Part shown: positions 35,966-49,392 of the stretch, in pieces
Position numbering within the stretch: the stretch's first letter is position 1
How the letters are laid out: each line of letters starts with the position of its first letter
NCBI GenBank assembly: GCA_028023455.1
Contig: JAQFVV010006273.1
Coordinates: forward strand, 746,001-810,000
DNA: 64,000 nucleotides
Direction: 5' to 3'
Origin: Epiperipatus broadwayi
Taxonomy: Eukaryota > Onychophora > Udeonychophora > Euonychophora > Peripatidae
Notes under the pieces: generated by a model
Told to the model about the DNA's origin: nothing
Database searches by the model: none
Seen by the model: only the letters and a program-made list of their open reading frames with translations
Made by a program: the position numbers and the translations under genes

Positions 35966-38030
35966 TGACAAGATGCAATTCATGCTGAATAGTATTCACT
36001 ATTTTACCAAAATGTTATTCATGCTAACTACAACTGGGTCTCATTTTATGCGGATTATTTTAATGTGATTTTGAAGTTATGCAATTCATGTTTCTTCTTA
36101 ATATCTTTCATATTTCACTATATTTATTAGATATCAAGAAATTTAAATTATTAATAACTTATTTTGACTTGAAATACTTTTTTTCCCCAAAAATATAACA
36201 TTATATTAGCAGCTAACATGAATATGGCCTGAAGCTGAATTTAGAATCTTAGCTTCTATGTAAATAACCTACTTATACTAATGAGTAAATAATAATAATA
36301 GATTTATACTTACGTATAAAAATATCACAATAAATATTCAAAAATTTTAAACTTTTAAAATGTATTTTGTTAGATATAACAGAAATAAATAATTTTTTAG
36401 ATTTTTAAAATAAATAATGAAGATTTTATTGATTTTGTAAACTAAAAATATTCTTTCTAATGATAATGTTTAATCTTTTTGTTTTGATTGCAATCTCATT
36501 TTTCTAATATAGAACTGAAAACCTAATGATTCACAGCACAAGACAAAGTGGCCCTAATTGTACATCACAACACAAATCTGATTTCTTACCAGTTCACAAA
36601 TGAATGCATATTGTCAAATAGTGAAAATGATTAAAATATGTATGAAAAATGTAAAATTAAATACTGTAGTTAATAAAAAAAGTAAAAAAAGTTTGTCTTA
36701 TATTAATTTTTTTCAAATATTTGAAATTTTTTATTAGTCATACTTTATTTCCTTATTTTTTTAATGCAAATTTTAAAGTAATTTTTCTTTGTTGCTTTGA
36801 TTTTATGCAATTTCTGAAAATTACAGAACCTATCCCCCATTTTTCAAGCCAAGTTAAGTCTATTTTTGTGAGATTTCTTTTGTGCAAGTTTTCTGAAAAA
36901 CTTATCTACTGCATAAAATGAGACCCAGGTATATTATTTTTCCATTTCCCAAATTACAATTCATGCTAAACTAGATTTTTCCATTTTCCCAAGATGCAAT
37001 TCATGCTAATATTTTTCAATTTTCTCAAGATGCAATTCATATTGAACTAGTTTTGTCCATTTTCCCAAGATGCAATTCATGCTGACTAGTATTTTTCAAT
37101 TTTTCCAAGATCCAATTTCTGCTTATTAGTATTTTTTCAAGTTGCAATTCATTCTGAATTATTTTCATTTTCTGACAAGATCCAATTTATGCTGAGTAGT
37201 ATTTTTCCAAGATGCAATTCATGCTGACTAGTATTTTTCGATTTTTCCAAAATGAATTCATTCTGAATTAGTATTTTTTTTATTTTCACAAGATGCAATT
37301 CATGCTGAACTAGTATTTATTCATTTTCCCAAGATGCAATTTATGCAGATTAGTATTTTTTCATTTTCCCAAGATGCAATTCATGCTGACTAGTATTTTT
37401 TCATTTTCCCAAGATTTAATTCTGGATGACTACTATTGTTCTATTTTTCCAAGATGCAATTTGTGCTGAACTAGTATTTTTCCATTTTCATAAGATGCAA
37501 TTTATGTTAACTTGTATTTTTACATTTTTCCAAGATGCAAATGAATAGTTTTTCATTTTCCAATCCATACTGACTAGTATTTTTCAATATGTTTTCACAT
37601 GGAAATTATATAACAAATGAACAATAAGATTTAGCTATGAAAATTATAGTACTCTCAGCAAATGAGCTCAATTTTTATGGGACCATATGTCAATCTAACA
37701 CCAATTTCAATCTCTCCTCCATATTTTTTCATTCATACTATCACGTGTTTCCATGTATTTTTCTCAATATCACATTTAAAAATTCTATGTAAATCTAATT
37801 TGACATATATCTTGTTATGTAATTTTTTTCTCTTTCAATTACTGTAAATCATGTTTTCTTTCCTATCAAGATTGTAAATCTTTATTTCATATGTAGTATC
37901 ATGAATCAATTTGTATTTAAGATCTCATGATTTAAAATTTAACTTATGTAACCCTTTTTGAATCTCAATAAAGTTTACCTTTTGAAACATCATCATCATC
38001 ATCATAATAATAATAATAACAATAATAATA
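35966..38030 (+). repeat. R-family copy 1 (about 40-bp minisatellite plus 3' region), interrupted
   Basis: The minisatellite unit is about 40 bp, with core TTTCCCAAGATGCAATTCAT and then GCTGACTAGTA. It begins at 35966, is cut by a TIR element at 36031-36931, and resumes to about 37587 with roughly 16 units. The 3' region follows (37588-37985): AACAAATGAACAATAAGA, TTTATGGGACCATATGT, ATCATGAATCAATTTGTAT, and AATAAAGTTTACC before CAT and AAT repeats. The closing AATAAAG plus microsatellite tail suggests a non-LTR retroposon 3' end. No protein frame is conserved. Confidence 0.85.
36031..36931 (+). mobile_element. 901-bp TIR element with TA target duplication
   Basis: The left end, CAACTGGGTCTCATTTTATG, and the reversed right end, TACCTGGGTCTCATTTTATG, form about 20-bp terminal inverted repeats, flanked by TA at 36029-36030 and 36932-36933. 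Removing element plus one TA gives ATGCTAAC-TA-TTATTTTTCCA, an ordinary minisatellite junction, so the borders are certain. A second, inverted copy lies at 61407-62299. TA duplication points to the Tc1/mariner/pogo superfamily. The interior has no transposase frame. Confidence 0.9.
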
Positions 38031-38169
38031 ATATGTAATAAAAGTTTACAATCCTACAGTAATATTATGAATCAATTTCTATCTAAGGCCTCATGTTTTC
38101 AAATGTATCTTATGTAAATGTTTTTGAATCACAATACAGTTTACCCTTTGAAGAATCACAATCATCATC

Positions 38170-38202
<33 letters not shown>

Positions 38203-38205
38203 TTG
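38031..38205 (+). repeat. R-family 3' end only
   Basis: A second, short copy of the R 3' end (ATTATGAATCAATTTCTATC, GGCCTCATGTTTTCAAATG, CAATACAGTTTACCC) sits head to tail behind copy 1 and again ends in CAT and AAT repeats. Confidence 0.8.
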
Positions 38206-38247
38206 TAAAAAATCAGTTATATATTAAATAATAATAATAATAATAAT

Positions 38248-39281
<1,034 letters not shown>

Positions 39282-40535
39282 CAGTAAATATACAAGCGTA
39301 AATCTTAATTTTGTCACCAAGTTCATTGCAAGACCTTCTGCTTCAAATCCTAAAAGTTTGCTCAATACCATCTTTATTCAAGATAAATTTTAATTTTATC
39401 AAAAAATAAATAAAACTTAATTGTATAGCTTTCTAAAAAAAAATGTCCATGTGTGCACACAGAAGAATTTAATCACATTTATTTTTGACCAACATGAAAA
39501 ATAAAATAAATATGGGAACTTTGTTTTAAAAATTATATAATTATAATCTTGCAGCAAATCTTACTTTTTTTCTATATAACAGTTGCAAGTTCTCAAACTT
39601 AAACCCTAAAAATTTGCTCAATTCAATCACTATTAAATTATGTAACTCATGATAACTGGTATTTTTCCATTTTCCCAAGATGCAATTCATGCTGACTTGC
39701 ATTTTTCCATTTTCCCAAGGTTCAATCCATGCTGAACTAGTGTTTTTCCATTTTCCCAAGATGCAATTCATGCTGATTGGTATTTTTCCATTTTCCTAAG
39801 ATGCAGTCCATGCTGACTAGTGTTTTTTCATTTTCTCCAGATGCCATTCATGCTAATTAGTGTTTTTTCATTGTCCCAAGATACAATTTATGCCAACTAG
39901 TATTTTTTCATTTTCCCAAGATGCAATTTATGCAAACTAGGGTTTTTCTGTTTTCCCAAGATGCAATTTATGCTAAACTAGTATTTTTCCATTTTCCCCA
40001 GATACAATGCATGCTAACAGGTGATTTCCCATTTTTCCAGGATGCAATTCATGTTAAACTGGTATTTTTTATTTCCCAGAATGCAGTTCATGCTAATTGG
40101 TGTTTTTCTATTTTCTCAAAATGCAATTGACACTGACTACTGATTTTTCAATTTTATCAGGGTGCAATTCATGATAACTAGTATTTTTCTGTTTTCTCAA
40201 AATCAAATTCGTGCACACTAGTATTTTTTTCATTCTCCCAGTTTGCAGTTCATGCTGAATCAATGTTTTTTCCATTTTCACGAGATGCAATTCATGCTGA
40301 CAAGTATTTTTCTATTTTTTTACATGAAACTTATATAACAAATGAACAATAAGACTTAGCTATGAAAACTATAGTATCTCACCAAATGAGCCCCATTTTT
40401 ATGGGACCATATGTTAACCTAACATCAACTTAAACCCATCGTCCATGTGTTTTAAATCAAACTATCATGCATTTCCACATATTCCTTCAATATCATATTT
40501 AAAAATTCTATGTAAACCTAATGTGACATATGTAT
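39282..40535 (+). repeat. R-family copy 2: 5' region, minisatellite and part of the 3' region
   Basis: The 5' region (39298-39650), with AAATCTTAATTTTGTCACC and CTGCTTCAAATCCTAAAAG, matches the reverse of 44480-44840, so it belongs to R. About 16 minisatellite units follow (39650-40322), then the 3' region up to GACATATGTAT, where the 3070-bp insertion breaks it. The rest is at 43606-43790. Confidence 0.85.
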
Positions 40536-41095
40536 TGAAGCAGTCAAATCTGTTGCACACATTTGGCTTCACTTTCTGGTGATGTTTGAAACCTTCAAAC
40601 ATGGGTTCAAACTCAGTTATGTAATAATAAATCACTAGGGAGTGAAGGTATATAGATGCATGTGATTGTTTATTTTTTTGTTAAGCTTTACTCTCGTTTA
40701 ATATTAATTTAAATATAAAACATAAATTTCTATCACGGTAAACAATCATGCGTATGTGTGTGTGTGACAGATAAACATAATAATTTTATTAAAAGCGTTT
40801 GTATGATGTATATATTTTTATTCATGTATTTTTATTTAAGAAGAAGTTCGAGAGAGTAACGCAAAATTAGCAAACCAAAGACGTGCCTTATTTTAATTTC
40901 AGAAAAGATTTGTTTATTTTAACATAGGTTTATTTTAAAAATTTCACATTCATTAAAATTTATCCTGCAGGTCTATTTTCAGTTCAAAATAGACCAAGAC
41001 CAGCTCTCTCAAATTTGATCTCGTGCATACTTTCAAATTAGCTGTGTCATTGTTGACCGTTAGTGGACATCCGGGATTATCAAAGGTAGCTAAAA

Positions 41096-41135
41096 TGAGT
41101 ATAAATACCACCGCATTTTCTAACTAAAGGACTCT
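41096..41135 (+). promoter_or_regulatory. TATA box inside the 40536-43605 insertion
   Basis: GAGTATAAATACCACC at about 41098, some 565 bp from the left end, as in the sister insertion. A donor-like AAGGTAATC lies about 65 bp downstream. Confidence 0.5.
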
Positions 41136-42904
41136 GCATCTTATTTCTAAACATTGTTGTCAAGGTAATCTACGTCACTTAGAATTTTAAAATGGGTCAT
41201 GAGTAGAAAGAAAATTTGTTTCCCCGATCTCTCCAAGATCAGACCCATGTCAATGTACTCATAAGCCATCATCTCATATATGCTGCCAAAATGAACTATA
41301 AAATACACCAGGAAAGGACATTAACCGCGATTTTGCCAAAATAATGCCAAATTAATCATATTTCTTCAAAAATAAAATCAACACATGTGTATACAGTCAT
41401 CAAATCGTCCAACAGAAAGATAATTCCCCGCCGCAAAATGAACTCTAAAACTTTCATCTAAATAATTTTATTCATTGTAAGCTGTAACATTCAACCTCTA
41501 GCTATGTAAAGTGATTTCACCTAAAGTATATCTTTGTAATATTTCCATTTTTGTAGTCTTTATTTTCTTTAAAATGTAATTGCTTATTTTTCCATCGGTA
41601 ATGCCAAACCGATTAATTGCTTAAACAGTGACTTTTCTTTTTGCTTTAATATATAAATTTTATTTGATTTTCTAAAACTCGATTGCTGGGTTTTCACTCT
41701 TATTGGTTTTATTATTTTTTAAATGTGGCAATTTTAATTTGATATTATATAAATCATACCCATTTTAATATGCTAATAATTCAATCTGGTGAATTAACCT
41801 TATATTATTTTCCTATTCCACCATTAAGGAATTTTAAATTGTAAACGTAAGTTTTCTTACTAAATTATAAAAATTCGCCCGGTTGAAAAATATTCCTAAA
41901 CTACTTTTATTAATTTATATTATGCTATCCATTATCATTTCAAATAAACTATTAACTATTATTTCACAATATTGATTAAGATTAAGTAAATTTAGTATTA
42001 AATAAATTGAAGTTCAAATCCTTACTTTTAGTTGATGATTTCAGTATATAATTAGCTCGCCATCTAACGATAATTTAAGGAACTAACTTCTTGGGCATAT
42101 TGATATGCGTTTAACGAAGGGAATCTTAATTTTCATGTTTTATTATTGATATGTTAAATAATCTTTTAGGCAAGTTGTATGCCCCTTTTGGGATTGCTTA
42201 TATTTTATCATTTCATTACGCAAGGCTTATTTACTCTTTAAGGCCATAAAAAAAATCAGTGTTAATACAGACCTGAAAGCCTTCGCGATGTGTCCCGATG
42301 ATAGCGTTCATCAATCAAATGTTGCTTTGTCATACTTTCTCTCATTACTATAATCCTTAAAGCACATTTCTTGGCGGAGTGTGGAGGCCCCGACTCCAAA
42401 GGTTGTGTTTGGTCATGTAGGCTCTATTATGGGTTAACATTCGGAAAAACGTTACCATAGTATCTTGCCGACCACCTCTTCGGATGCCATCTGTCACAAG
42501 CGCAAATGAGCTTATATATTTTAGTTCTTAAGTTGATGAAGCTTCTTGTCCTTCCAAACATTATCATTCGGTCCGCACGCTATCGTTTATCCTTCCTCAT
42601 ATATTTTATTCATCTGTAAATCATAATATGGTCTCCTAAGCCATTCCAAATTTTTATATTATAATATAAATTTAGTTTGCCCTATCACATGTTATAGCTT
42701 ATTAGCGCTATCCACCCTCTCGTTAAACCGTTTTAAATATGTTGAAAGTTAACTTCTAATAAAGCCTATAAAAGTCAGGTCATGTGACTGAATGTCAAGG
42801 TGATTATGTTCTTTCTTATTCCGTACGTAACTCGTGATGTTGAATATATTTTCTAATTTCCAAGATAATTAATCTATCATCAATATAATTATGATGAAAT
42901 CCAT

Positions 42905-43115
42905 GTATAATCAAAATTCACTTGATTCTTTGTTATTCAAACTATCATAATGTATATAATAAAAGCCCACGTATAGTTATTGAAATCCGTTACATTCTTT
43001 GTGATTTAAAATATTATAATGTTCATAATAAAAGCCCACGTATAGTTATTGAAATCTGTTACATTCTTAGTGATTTAAGATATCATAGCGTGAGTAATAG
43101 AAGCCCTGTAAAATA
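42905..43115 (+). repeat. 70-bp tandem repeat, about 2.5 units
   Basis: AAAAGCCCACGTATAGTTAT occurs at about 42960 and 43030, followed both times by TGAAATCNGTTACATTCTT. A third unit is partial at each side. Confidence 0.8.
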
Positions 43116-43605
43116 TATTTTAAATTAGCACATTAAGCCGCATCGTTTTGATTAATTAATTTCTTACCAATATGTATATTTGGTATTTGCATATCCATCA
43201 ATCCTTAAATTATGTTGCTAAGGTCAGCATGGAATGCCCATGTCAACATGATGTGAAACCCAGATCGAGTATTTATTATGTGTAATCAGATTTATGATGT
43301 GTTTAAATCTATATCCATTTGCTCATATACTAATTCAATTGCATTATTAATGTTATTTTCAATAAATTCATAGTTAATAATCTATTCTTTGGACATTTTA
43401 TTAATTCATGCATGCACATCTGTTATTATATTGTGTCATCCTTTAATTACTCATTAGATCTCTTGGGTCTCTGCTGACCCTCTGGGCCGGGGATTGTTAG
43501 AATGTCATCTGCTATCATCAGAAGTGTTGTTGTAATGTTATAGACTTGGAAAATGGGCAATAGGGCTAATTCTTGTTACATGAACATACAATTCTAACTG
43601 GTACA

Positions 43606-43800
43606 GTATCTTGTTATATAATATTTTTCTTTTAATTAATGAAATCATGTTTTCTTTCCTATCACAATGAAGATTGTAAATCTTTATTATATACATGTAA
43701 TATCATGAATCTATTTGTATCTAAGACCTCATGTTTTGAAACATAACCCTTTTTGAGTCTCAAGAAAGTTTACCCTTTGAAACATCATCATTATAATAAT
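43606..43800 (+). repeat. R-family copy 2, remainder of the 3' region
   Basis: It continues the copy broken at 40535: CTTGTTATATAATATTTTTC, ATCATGTTTTCTTTCC, TAATATCATGAATCTATTTG, AAAGTTTACCCTTTGAAACA, then CAT and AAT units. Confidence 0.82.
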
Positions 43801-43804
43801 AATA

Positions 43805-44843
43805 ATTAAAAGAAAAATAATTATTACATAACTAAGATACATATGTTAAATTAGCTTTGCATAGAATTTTTAAATGTGATATTGAGAAAAATATGTGGAA
43901 ACACATGATAATATGATTGAAAACATATGGAGAAGGGATTGAAGTTGATGTTAGATTGACATACGGTCCCATAAAAATTAGACTATGGTTTTCATAATTA
44001 AATCTTATTGTTCATTTGTTATATAAGTACTAGTCAGCATGAATGTATTCCGGTAGAAATGGAAAAATCCTAGTTCAACATGGATTGTATCTTAGAAAAA
44101 TAGAAAAACACTAGTCAGCATGAACCACATTCTGAGAAAATGAAAAGATACCATTTCAATATAAATTGCATCCTGGAAAAATAAAAAAACACCAGTTAGC
44201 ATGCATTGCATCCTGGGAAAGTGAGAAAATACCAATTTAGCATAAATTGCACCTTAGGAATAAAAAAAACCCTGGTTTGCATAAATTGCATCTTGAAAAA
44301 ATATTAATTGGCATAAATTGTATCTTTGGAAAATGGAAAAACACTAGTCAGCATGGATTGCATCTTGGGGGAAATAGCAATACCAATCAGCATGAATTGT
44401 ATCTTGAGAAAATGAAAAAACACTACTTCAGCATGAAGTGCATCTTGGGAAAATGGAAAAACACCAGTTATCTTGAGTTTCATCCTTTAATAGTGATGGT
44501 ATTGAACATATTTTTTAGGTTGAAGCTTAAGAACTTGCAAATGTTATTATATAGAAAAAAAACTAAAATTTTCTGCAGGACTATAATTATACAATTTTTA
44601 AAACAAGGTTGCCATCTTTATTTTATTTCTCATGTTGGTCAAAAATAAAGGTGATTGAATTTTTCTATGTATATATATGTGGAAATTTTTTTTTAAAAAG
44701 TATGCTATGTAATCAAGTTTTATTTTATCTTTGATAAGATGTAAAATTTACCTTTAATAAAAATGATATTAGCAAACTTTTAGAATTTGAAGCAGGAGCT
44801 CTTGGAATAAACATGGTGACAGGATTAAGATTTATTGCTTTAA
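43805..44843 (-). repeat. R-family copy 3, inverted
   Basis: On the minus strand: the 5' region (44843 to about 44480), about 11 minisatellite units (to about 44028), then the 3' region broken off at CTTTTAATTA near 43805. Its truncated end abuts the tail of copy 2, so the two copies converge. The 133-codon frame at 44247-44648 is a read-through of the minisatellite and is not a gene. Confidence 0.82.
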
Positions 44844-44844
44844 T

Positions 44845-45010
44845 TAAGGTAAATCGTGTTTTCTTTCCTATCACAATCAAAATTGCAAATCTTTATTATA
44901 TGTAATATCATGAATCAATTTGTATCTACGACCTCATGTTTTCAAATATAACTTATGTAATTCTTTTTGAGTCTCAATAAAGTTTATCCTTTGAAACATC
45001 ATAATAATAA
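44845..45010 (+). repeat. R-family 3' end only
   Basis: AATCGTGTTTTCTTTCCTAT through AATAAAGTTTATCC, then a short CAT/AAT tail. It starts where copy 3 starts in the opposite direction. Confidence 0.8.
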
Positions 45011-45017
45011 TAACTTA

Positions 45018-46550
45018 ATCACCAACCTATTTCTGAATCATGAATTACACATCACTCTTAATGATAGAAATTCTTCATCCTTCAATCCCATGCAGTCAAT
45101 TTTACAAAGCTTGCCCTCAAGCTCATTATTTTTTACATTATACATAAATCCACTTTTGCAATAAATGCAGAATAAAATTACCCGAATCCATATTCCACAC
45201 ACCCAACAATACATTCCCTGCATAGCCTACATAGATGACATCACTGTCTTCCTGCATTCTCAGAAACAATTCCCCATATTAAAAATCATTCTTAATGACT
45301 ACACAACTGTACTTTAGTCCCCTCCCCAAAAAAAAAATTGCTGCATGGACTCTAAAAAATCAAGTTCCCGTGTTTTTAAAAAAAAACACTCCATTCTTAG
45401 GATTTCCGTTTTACAAAGACTTTCTTGGTATGACATGCACAAACAAGATTCTGTAATGCAAATTATGAACTCACTTTCTAAGACATATCTATCAATTTAT
45501 GTCAAGATATACCTGTTCAATACCCTTGCTATGATAAAAATTGCATACTATGCACCTATTATCAAATTTTCAAAGATGTTTATATTTACTATCAACTCCA
45601 TGTCTATATCCATAAAATGGCTCAACCATCAACCCTTGAACAACAATCTAGATCTGCACAGCATTCAGGTGTTCTATACACAAATAGCTACTAACTCAAT
45701 AGCAGCTTTTACTAAGTGGTTTGAAACACTCCAGTGTCTGCTTAATGTAACCCCTATAGATAAACCTCCTCCTTCAACACCATATCTCATAGATCCTATT
45801 TGCTCCATCCTAGGTGCTACCAACCAGAGTTCAGTCTCCTCCACAATTCTAAGTGTACTTACAGGCGAATATATAACCTGCTTTATCCAGACCCTAGCAA
45901 TGATTTACCTCTCCTCATGCTTGGGATAAATAATCACTGCCTTCTCAGTCAATTTAAAACATGGGTGCTGGAACCAAAGTTTTTTGACTTCCTAATTAGA
46001 CTCAACCTGCATATACTCCAACATCCTTTTTTCAGCATTATTGTCATCTACGCAATAATAATGACCCATTCTGTGGGTTACGCCATGAAGCCAAGGAGAC
46101 TTACTTCTCAGTTACTGACAAGCATTAAACTCCACATGGCAAATTATGTTAACTTCATAGAGGCAGCTCACTATTTCCATCCACAACATAGGCTCCCCTT
46201 CCAAAGATTAAACACTCCTGCAGCATGGGTAGCCACATTTACTCTGCCTTCAGGTATACCCATTGTACTTTATTGTAAAAATACCAGGAGACATTCATCC
46301 ACATTTATCAATAAATTATGCCAGCTAAAATCATGGGATAATAACATAATACCCTCAGACATTTTTACGGTGACCTTATCACTCACTAGAGAGCAGTCCA
46401 ACCTATAAGTGGCCACAATGATAGTAGGCATGACTAACAACCTTTGTGCCATTTCATCTGCTTCACAATATAATTAGATACCCAAAAAACTATGATCCAG
46501 ACATTAAAATCGGTCAAAGCACAGTAGGCTAAGCTCAAGGCAAATGAACT
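45018..46550 (+). pseudogene. L1/Tx1-type LINE reverse transcriptase and C-terminal region (decayed)
   Basis: Frames from 44967 to 45317 carry LPSSSLFFTLYINPLL (RT motif B region) and, after a TAA, CIAYIDDITVFLHSQKQFPI (motif C, YIDD for YADD). The 45345-45929 frame has LSKTYLSIYVKIYLFNTLAM...KIAYYAPII, the post-RT region, then TPIDKPPPSTPYLIDP. A shifted frame (45800-46408) has LGINNHCLLSQFKTWVLEPK and FDFLIRLNLHIL. These blocks match the 19.1-20.2-kb LINE in order, but here the CxxC zinc cluster is not recognisable. At least two stops and two frame changes. It is followed directly by an R-family minisatellite, which may be the tail of the same element. Confidence 0.75.
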
Positions 46551-46554
46551 TCAC

Positions 46555-47163
46555 TTCAAAGGATACAATTCATGCTGAAATGGTATTTTCCATTTTCCCA
46601 GAATGCAATATATGCTAACTAAATATTTTTCTGTTTTGTCAAGATGCAATTCATGCATACTAGTGTTTTTTTCATTCTTTCAGCATGCAATGCATGCTGA
46701 ACTGGTGTTTTTCCATTTTCCGAAGATACAATTCAGCCTGTTGAGTATTTTGCCTTTTTTTCACACAAAACTTATGTAACAAATGAACAATAAGACTTAG
46801 CTATAAAAACTATAGTACTCTCATCAAATAAGACCAATTTTTACTGGAACCATATGTCAATATAACACCAACTTCAACCTCTCCTCCAATATGTTTTCAA
46901 TCATATTATCATGTGTTTCCACATATTCCTCTCAATATCACATTTAAAAATTCTATGTAAACCTAATATGACATAGGTATCTTATTATGTAATAATTGTT
47001 TTTCTTTTAATTAATATAAATCATTTCTTCCCTATCACAATCAAGATTGTAAACCTTTATTACATATGTAATATCATGAATCTATTTGTATCCAAGACTT
47101 CATGTTTTCAAATCTAATGTTTGTAACCCTTTTTGAGTCTCAATAAAGTTTACCCTTTGAACA
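46555..47163 (+). repeat. R-family copy 4: short minisatellite and full 3' region
   Basis: About five units (46555-46760) are followed by an intact 3' region, including ACCATATGTCAATATAACAC, GACATAGGTATCTTATTATG, ATCATGAATCTATTTGTATC and AATAAAGTTTACCC at the end. It serves as the undisturbed reference for the site of the 40536 insertion. Confidence 0.85.
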
Positions 47164-47403
47164 TAATAATCTTTGATGGCACTCAGCAACATAATAAAAT
47201 CAGAACTGTTCAAAAAAAGAGAGCATCCTAGTTCAACCAGATGTGTTTTCAGCCATGTGATCACACTTGAAACCAAGATCCAGTCTATGAAATATAAGTC
47301 CAATATGATAGATGGTGACACTTTCAATATCAGCAATTTTCAACTTTAAAGAGATGCAAGCATAAACTGAACTAAATAGAAAACTGGATTCTAAAATAAA
47401 TTA

Positions 47404-47467
47404 TAACAGCAGCAACAACAACAATAACAGCAACAACAACAATAACAGCAGCAGCAACAGCAATAGC

Positions 47468-47520
<53 letters not shown>

Positions 47521-47540
47521 CAACAACAACAACAACAATC
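47404..47540. repeat. CAG/CAA/AAT compound microsatellite
   Basis: Mixed CAGCAA, AACAAC, then about 18 AAT and several CAA units. Confidence 0.92.
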
Positions 47541-47844
47541 AATTAAAATTGGACCATACCCAATCATAACGGTTTATAATTAGAATAAATTGCATACTAG
47601 CATAAAGAGAAAGAACTATGTTCTCGCTTAGATCTCTATAATCAGAAGAAATTCAAGAAATTGCACACTTGCATAAAGAAAATGGAATATATTCTCATTT
47701 GAAATAGACTCGCAACTAAATGAACTAATTAATAATGGACAATGCTTTTTCAGTTGAAACATCCATTTCTGGAGCAACTTGATATATGTAATAATGCCAA
47801 ATAATTCAATGTAAAACATGCAAACAATGCAAAGTTTCTTTGAG

Positions 47845-48043
<199 letters not shown>

Positions 48044-48049
48044 TTGATC

Positions 48050-49175
48050 TTGTATATAAAATATTTGAGTAAAAGGTATTTCTCTATAATATTTTCACAC
48101 AAAATATAAAGCAAGCAACAAAAATAGACTTTGTCAAACGAAACCTATGAATGACTATAACAGAGACACTTTTATACCGCACTTGAAAATGCAAGTTGCA
48201 TCTTATATGTATTGTAAACTGAAAACTTGCTAATTTGTGCTAAAATTTACTGGAGTATAATTTTCCTAACTAGTTTTGCTTTCATAATTTTGTCTAACAT
48301 TTGTAATAAGTTTGTGAAACAGTCTGAAAAAAAAAAAATCAGTTAAGTAACACTATTTTAAATGATTGATTTTTTTTAAAAAAAAATAACAGTACAATAA
48401 AATTTTATCATGTAAAAATGTAACTAACAACATTCTGAAATTTAAAAGAGAAGAAATCAATGATTTTTTTTTTTTTGTATAATTTTAGGACAATTTTGCT
48501 GTCACAAAAACTTAACTTCCTAATGCAAATACATAGTCTGCATAATTGGTAGATCTGCGTTTGAACATATTTGATCATTGAAGACATGATAAATTCTCAT
48601 TACATAGATATAGCAAAATTTGCAATGTAAAATATGTTTAATGAATAGAAATACAAATTGCTTATTTTTGTGTTGCATATAAAATTCAAATTATTTATCA
48701 TAAATTAAAAATATCAAATAGTTAATATTAAACTATTTGTAATACACATTTATAGTGCAGCCTTGTGAAATGAATATAATTGATTCCAGAAATATATTGA
48801 ATCAATGATCTGTTTATTCAGTGATACACTCAAATGTATGCAATTAGAGATAGTCTATTCCAGAGCCACAATCTAAAGTAAAATTATCATTCAATACCAC
48901 CCTTTAAACATGAAAAATACAATACAAAATCAAAAATATATATGTAAAATTATATCAAATTAATTTGAATTACAATCAGATTTTACAAACAGAAAATATT
49001 ACATTGATACTATTGGCTTCCATTTTCTTTTTATAAATCTAAATTTGCAATAGTTATTAACTGTTTCATGATATTATAATATGAACTCCTTAATCAGAAA
49101 ATTACTTTCAGGACTTGTGCATTTTTCAATTTCATTTTTCTTTTTCAAAAAAGGATTTCACATTCAGCACTTGGC
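48050..49175. other. AT-rich DNA without recognised features
   Basis: Several A and T runs of 8-13; nothing else was seen. Confidence 0.4.
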
Positions 49176-49179
49176 ACAT

Positions 49180-49392
49180 GGATCCCTGATAACAATAGCT
49201 TAATTGGTTAGAGCATTACTTTAAATTCAATGCTTACAAATCTAAAGATCCAAATTTGATTCCAATGTTAGTATTGTCACTGATCAATTCAGCAATAACT
49301 GAAAAAGAAATGGGAATAATACCACTCAACACATTGTGCTATATACAAACCTGAGAGTGATTACAGTTTAAATAAAATTTGATTTTTTTTAA
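49180..49392 (+). repeat. tRNA-derived SINE
   Basis: TAGCTTAATTGGTTAGAGC at 49196-49214 is a good A box in tRNA context, and GATCCAAATTTGATTCC at 49247-49263 is a B box at normal spacing. A non-tRNA body follows (TATTGTCACTGATCAATTCA ... CCTGAGAGTGATTACAG) and a tail AATAAAATTTGATTTTTTTT. The body is what separates it from a tRNA gene. The acceptor stem does not pair well, so a functional tRNA is unlikely. Confidence 0.72.

Larger units (their letters stand above)
40536..43605 (+). mobile_element. 3070-bp TG...CA insertion flanked by GTAT duplications, family of 670-3422
   Basis: GTAT at 40532-40535 and 43606-43609 brackets DNA that starts TGAAGCAGTCAAATCTGT and ends AACTGGTACA. Removing it restores the R-family sequence GACATATGTATCTTGTTAT, so the borders are exact. 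The start and end resemble those of the 670-3422 insertion, and both have TATAAATA about 560 bp in. The base composition is richer in G+C than its surroundings in places (ATCTTGCCGACCACCTCTTC near 42461). No transposase, integrase or RT frame is seen. It contains a 70-bp tandem repeat (42905-43115) and a second TATA-like CCTATAAAAGTC at about 42766. It is either a long solo LTR or a non-autonomous DNA element. Confidence 0.75.

Noticed and set aside
36721-36921. 66-codon frame inside the 36-kb TIR element
   Set aside because: The corresponding part of the 61407-62299 copy is not open, so it is not a conserved transposase piece.
44247-44648. 133-codon plus-strand frame with repeated 'GKWKNTS'
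   Set aside because: It is read-through of the approximately 40-bp minisatellite (not a multiple of three over most units). Similar frames appear at 39541-39771 and 39921-40290. No sign of selection on protein.
49180-49265. Functional tRNA gene
   Set aside because: A and B boxes are present, but the stems do not pair and a SINE body and tail follow directly.
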